A stretch of 6,885 nucleotides of DNA from Actinomycetota bacterium. GTDB taxonomy: Bacteria > Actinomycetota > Acidimicrobiia > Acidimicrobiales > Ilumatobacteraceae. The position numbers were made by a program, and so were the translations under genes. The stretch lies in contig SYCH01000205.1 in assembly GCA_005787025.1 (NCBI GenBank), positions 1 through 6,885 of the forward strand, read 5' to 3'. This document shows, piece by piece, positions 5,077-6,885 of the stretch (positions are counted from its first letter, which is position 1; each line of letters opens with the position of its first letter). The notes beneath the pieces were generated by a model that saw nothing but the letters and a program-made list of their open reading frames with translations, was not told where the DNA came from and did no database searches.

Positions 5077-6678
5077 TTACCGAGTCACGTGCTCCCGCAT
5101 GCGCTTTTGGATCAGATCGCGTCGAGCCTGCAGTTCCTTGTAGGTCATGCGGTCGACGTCGGCCTCCAGGCCGAGACTGGCCTTCACGCTCGACATGTCG
5201 AACTGCACGGCGTTGGGATCGACGCCCAACTCGCGTCCGAGACGCTCGCCGTGTCGTTGGGCGAACGTCATCGAGATGTTGGCCACTTCGGCCAAGATGT
5301 CGAGTTCGGGCGCCAAACGCGAGATCGCGCCGTCGAGGAACACCATGTTCTTCACGTACAACATCAGTTCCTTGGGAAGTCGAGCGCCGTAGCCGAGGAG
5401 CGCTTTCACGACCCGTTGCACCTCGGCCACCATCTGCTCGCCCGTGAGCGTGGTGGGGTCGATCGTGGCCTGGTCGAGGCGCAGGTCGCGAATGACGGCG
5501 GCCAGGTCGGTGTCGCGGGGGAGCGCACCAAGGTCGCGCAAGGCGGCCATCTGGCCCATGAGGTCGTTGGTGGTGGCGCTCAGCATGAGGCGCAGGAACG
5601 CGAGGCGGCGTTCGTTGCTGAGTCGGGCCACGATGCCGAAGTCGAGCAGGGCGGTTCGTCCGTCGGGAAGCACGAAGAGGTTGCCGCCGTGCAGGTCGCC
5701 GTGGAAGATGCCGTGGATCATGGCGCCTTCCATGAACGCGATCATCCCGGTGCGGATGACGCCCTCGGTGTCGATGCCGGCATCCTTCATCCCCGCCACG
5801 TCGTCGAAGTTGAAGCCGGAGACTCGCTCCATCACCAGCACGCGACGAGTGACCAAACGCGGATGAGGTCGGGGCACGACGTAGCCGTCCTGGTTCAGGT
5901 CGCGCAACATCGCGGCCACGTCGAGCATGTTGGCGGCTTCGAGGCGGAAGTCCAGTTCCTCGACGATGGTCTCGGCGAACAGTTCGACCAGTGCCGGGGG
6001 ATTGGCGAGGGCGGCGATGGGAATGCGTCCGACCAAGTGCGGTGCGATCCACGCCATGACGGTGAGATCCTGGCGCACGAGGTTGGCCACGTTGGGACGC
6101 TGCACCTTCACCACCACGTCCTCGCCCGTGAGCAGTCGCGCCGCGTGAACCTGGGCGATGGATGCGGCGGCCAAGGCCTTCTCGTCGAACCACTCGAACA
6201 CGTCCTCCAACCGGGCTCCGAGATCCTGTTCGACGGTGACGCGTACGGTCGTGAACGGCTCGGCGGGAACCTGATCGCGACACAGTTTGAATTGCTCGAC
6301 GAGCTCGGCGGGGAAGAGTCCCTCACCGCTGGAGATGATCTGCCCCAACTTGATGTAGGTCGGGCCCAGGGTCTCCACGGCGTGACGCAGGCGACGTGAC
6401 ACATCGGCTCGGCTGTCGGCGGGATCGGCGTAGCGCCCGCGCTTCTTCTTGGCGAACCACGGCACGATCGCGCCGCCGATCTGGCGCGCCACCGTGATCA
6501 CGCGAGCCCCCGGCGGAAGTCGTCTCGGAGTGGTCAGTGCGGGCACCTCGGCCCGAGCGGCGGACCGCAGTCCGTCCACCAGGGGCATCCAGCCGAGCGC
6601 GGCACGATCGAGAGCCCACGGACCGTTCTCGGTGAAGGCGCCCCACTGGCGATCGTCGGGGACTTGAGGGGAGATCAC
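5077..6678 (-). CDS. ABC1/AarF/UbiB-family atypical kinase-like protein
   Basis: This 533-residue protein carries the full ABC1 motif set. It has KLGQIISSGEGLFP (110-123, the KxGQ motif), the alanine-rich loop AAAS in place of a glycine loop (170-173), VVVK with Lys191, the ExD motif in EELDF (241-243), HGDLHGGN (326-333) as catalytic loop and LLDFG (344-348) for metal binding. Family members (UbiB, COQ8/ADCK) are atypical kinases or ATPases that support isoprenoid quinone synthesis or lipid homeostasis. In actinomycetes the role is poorly defined, so no symbol is given. The C-terminal 60 residues are charged and probably helical, with no pair of membrane helices as in UbiB, so it is probably soluble or peripheral. 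The GTG start at 6678 lacks a Shine-Dalgarno sequence, so the exact N-terminus is uncertain; conserved sequence begins near residue 60. It lies upstream of nucS and is divergent from the gene at 6819. Confidence 0.93.
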   Translation of the reverse strand: MISPQVPDDRQWGAFTENGPWALDRAALGWMPLVDGLRSAARAEVPALTTPRRLPPGARVITVARQIGGAIVPWFAKKKRGRYADPADSRADVSRRLRHAVETLGPTYIKLGQIISSGEGLFPAELVEQFKLCRDQVPAEPFTTVRVTVEQDLGARLEDVFEWFDEKALAAASIAQVHAARLLTGEDVVVKVQRPNVANLVRQDLTVMAWIAPHLVGRIPIAALANPPALVELFAETIVEELDFRLEAANMLDVAAMLRDLNQDGYVVPRPHPRLVTRRVLVMERVSGFNFDDVAGMKDAGIDTEGVIRTGMIAFMEGAMIHGIFHGDLHGGNLFVLPDGRTALLDFGIVARLSNERRLAFLRLMLSATTNDLMGQMAALRDLGALPRDTDLAAVIRDLRLDQATIDPTTLTGEQMVAEVQRVVKALLGYGARLPKELMLYVKNMVFLDGAISRLAPELDILAEVANISMTFAQRHGERLGRELGVDPNAVQFDMSSVKASLGLEADVDRMTYKELQARRDLIQKRMREHVTR

Positions 6679-6818
6679 CCGCCGAGTCTGCCCCAGCAGG
6701 GATCCGAATTCATCTCGGACCGAGTGAGGAGGTGTGACACAACACGCCGACTATCGTTCGGACAGCACCGCGGGGGCTGGTGCGCGAGATCTCTCGGACG
6801 AATCGTTGGGGGTGGGCC
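6679..6818. promoter_or_regulatory. divergent intergenic region between ABC1 gene and right-edge gene
   Basis: These 140 bases lie between divergent starts and should hold promoters for both. I see an 11-base inverted repeat CTCGGaCCGAG (6714-6724) and three copies of TCGGAC (6715, 6758, 6794), but no clear -10/-35 pair. A plus-strand TATCGT at 6753-6758 is a weak -10 candidate. An in-frame GTG at 6780 could extend the right-hand gene by 13 codons. Confidence 0.45.
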
Positions 6819-6885
6819 ATGGTGCCGGAACGCTGGATCACGGATTGGGAGCCGAGTGCGAAGTTACCGGTGTACACCCGCGCGA
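6819..6885 (+). CDS. N-terminal fragment, possibly PEP-utilizing-enzyme-like protein
   Basis: An ATG at 6819 opens a frame of 22 codons without a stop before the window ends. Its peptide contains WITDWEPSAKLPVYTRA, which resembles the N-terminus I recall from actinobacterial proteins annotated as PEP-utilizing enzyme or PEP synthase-like, with a pattern like WxTDxxPSxxFPxYTRAN. That recognition rests on memory of a short stretch and is tentative. A G-rich run (GGGGGTGGG) lies just before the start in place of a normal Shine-Dalgarno. A GTG at 6780 in the same frame is an alternative start, giving a less typical extension. The gene is divergent from the ABC1 kinase gene. Confidence 0.5.
   Translation, partial: MVPERWITDWEPSAKLPVYTRA

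Noticed and set aside
5089..6399. 436-codon open frame on the plus strand opposite the ABC1 kinase gene
   Set aside because: Its peptide is His/Gly/Glu-rich with no recognisable domain, while the opposite strand encodes a full set of ABC1 motifs. Long antisense open frames are expected in GC-rich genes.

Overview
This is a GC-rich bacterial window, tightly packed and with almost no long non-coding DNA. It most likely comes from an actinomycete-type organism (Actinomycetota), perhaps of the Acidimicrobiia kind. The strongest evidence is a clear NucS/EndoMS mismatch endonuclease gene, typical of Actinomycetota (and archaea). The actinobacterial style of the ABC1 kinase, geranylgeranyl-reductase-family and MFS proteins agrees with this. 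The class-level placement is inference only.

Layout: bases 1-2489 hold three minus-strand genes that look like one operon. In transcription order they are a geranylgeranyl-reductase-family flavoprotein (1263-2489), a nitronate monooxygenase-family flavoprotein (264-1229, possibly starting at 1253) and the first 78 codons of an MFS transporter (1-235, cut by the window edge). A 111-base divergent promoter region (2490-2600) separates them from two plus-strand genes, an SDR dehydrogenase (2601-3521) and a MaoC-type hot-dog hydratase (3552-4403). These two correspond closely, in the same order, to the first two domains of peroxisomal multifunctional enzyme type 2 (MFE-2/HSD17B4). They probably carry out consecutive hydration and (3R)-hydroxyacyl-CoA dehydrogenation steps of a beta-oxidation-like pathway.

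The hydratase gene meets the next minus-strand unit stop codon to stop codon (TGA|TCA, no spacer). That unit is an ABC1/UbiB-family kinase-like gene (5077-6678) followed 13 bases later by nucS (4404-5063). A second divergent intergenic region (6679-6818) leads to the first 22 codons of a plus-strand gene, tentatively a PEP-utilizing-enzyme-like protein.

No RNA genes, insertion sequences, CRISPR arrays, phage genes or obvious defence systems were seen. The region reads as ordinary chromosomal metabolism and DNA repair. The points most worth checking are the split MFE-2 pair, the palindrome and possible leaderless promoter in the divergent region, and the kinase-nucS pairing.
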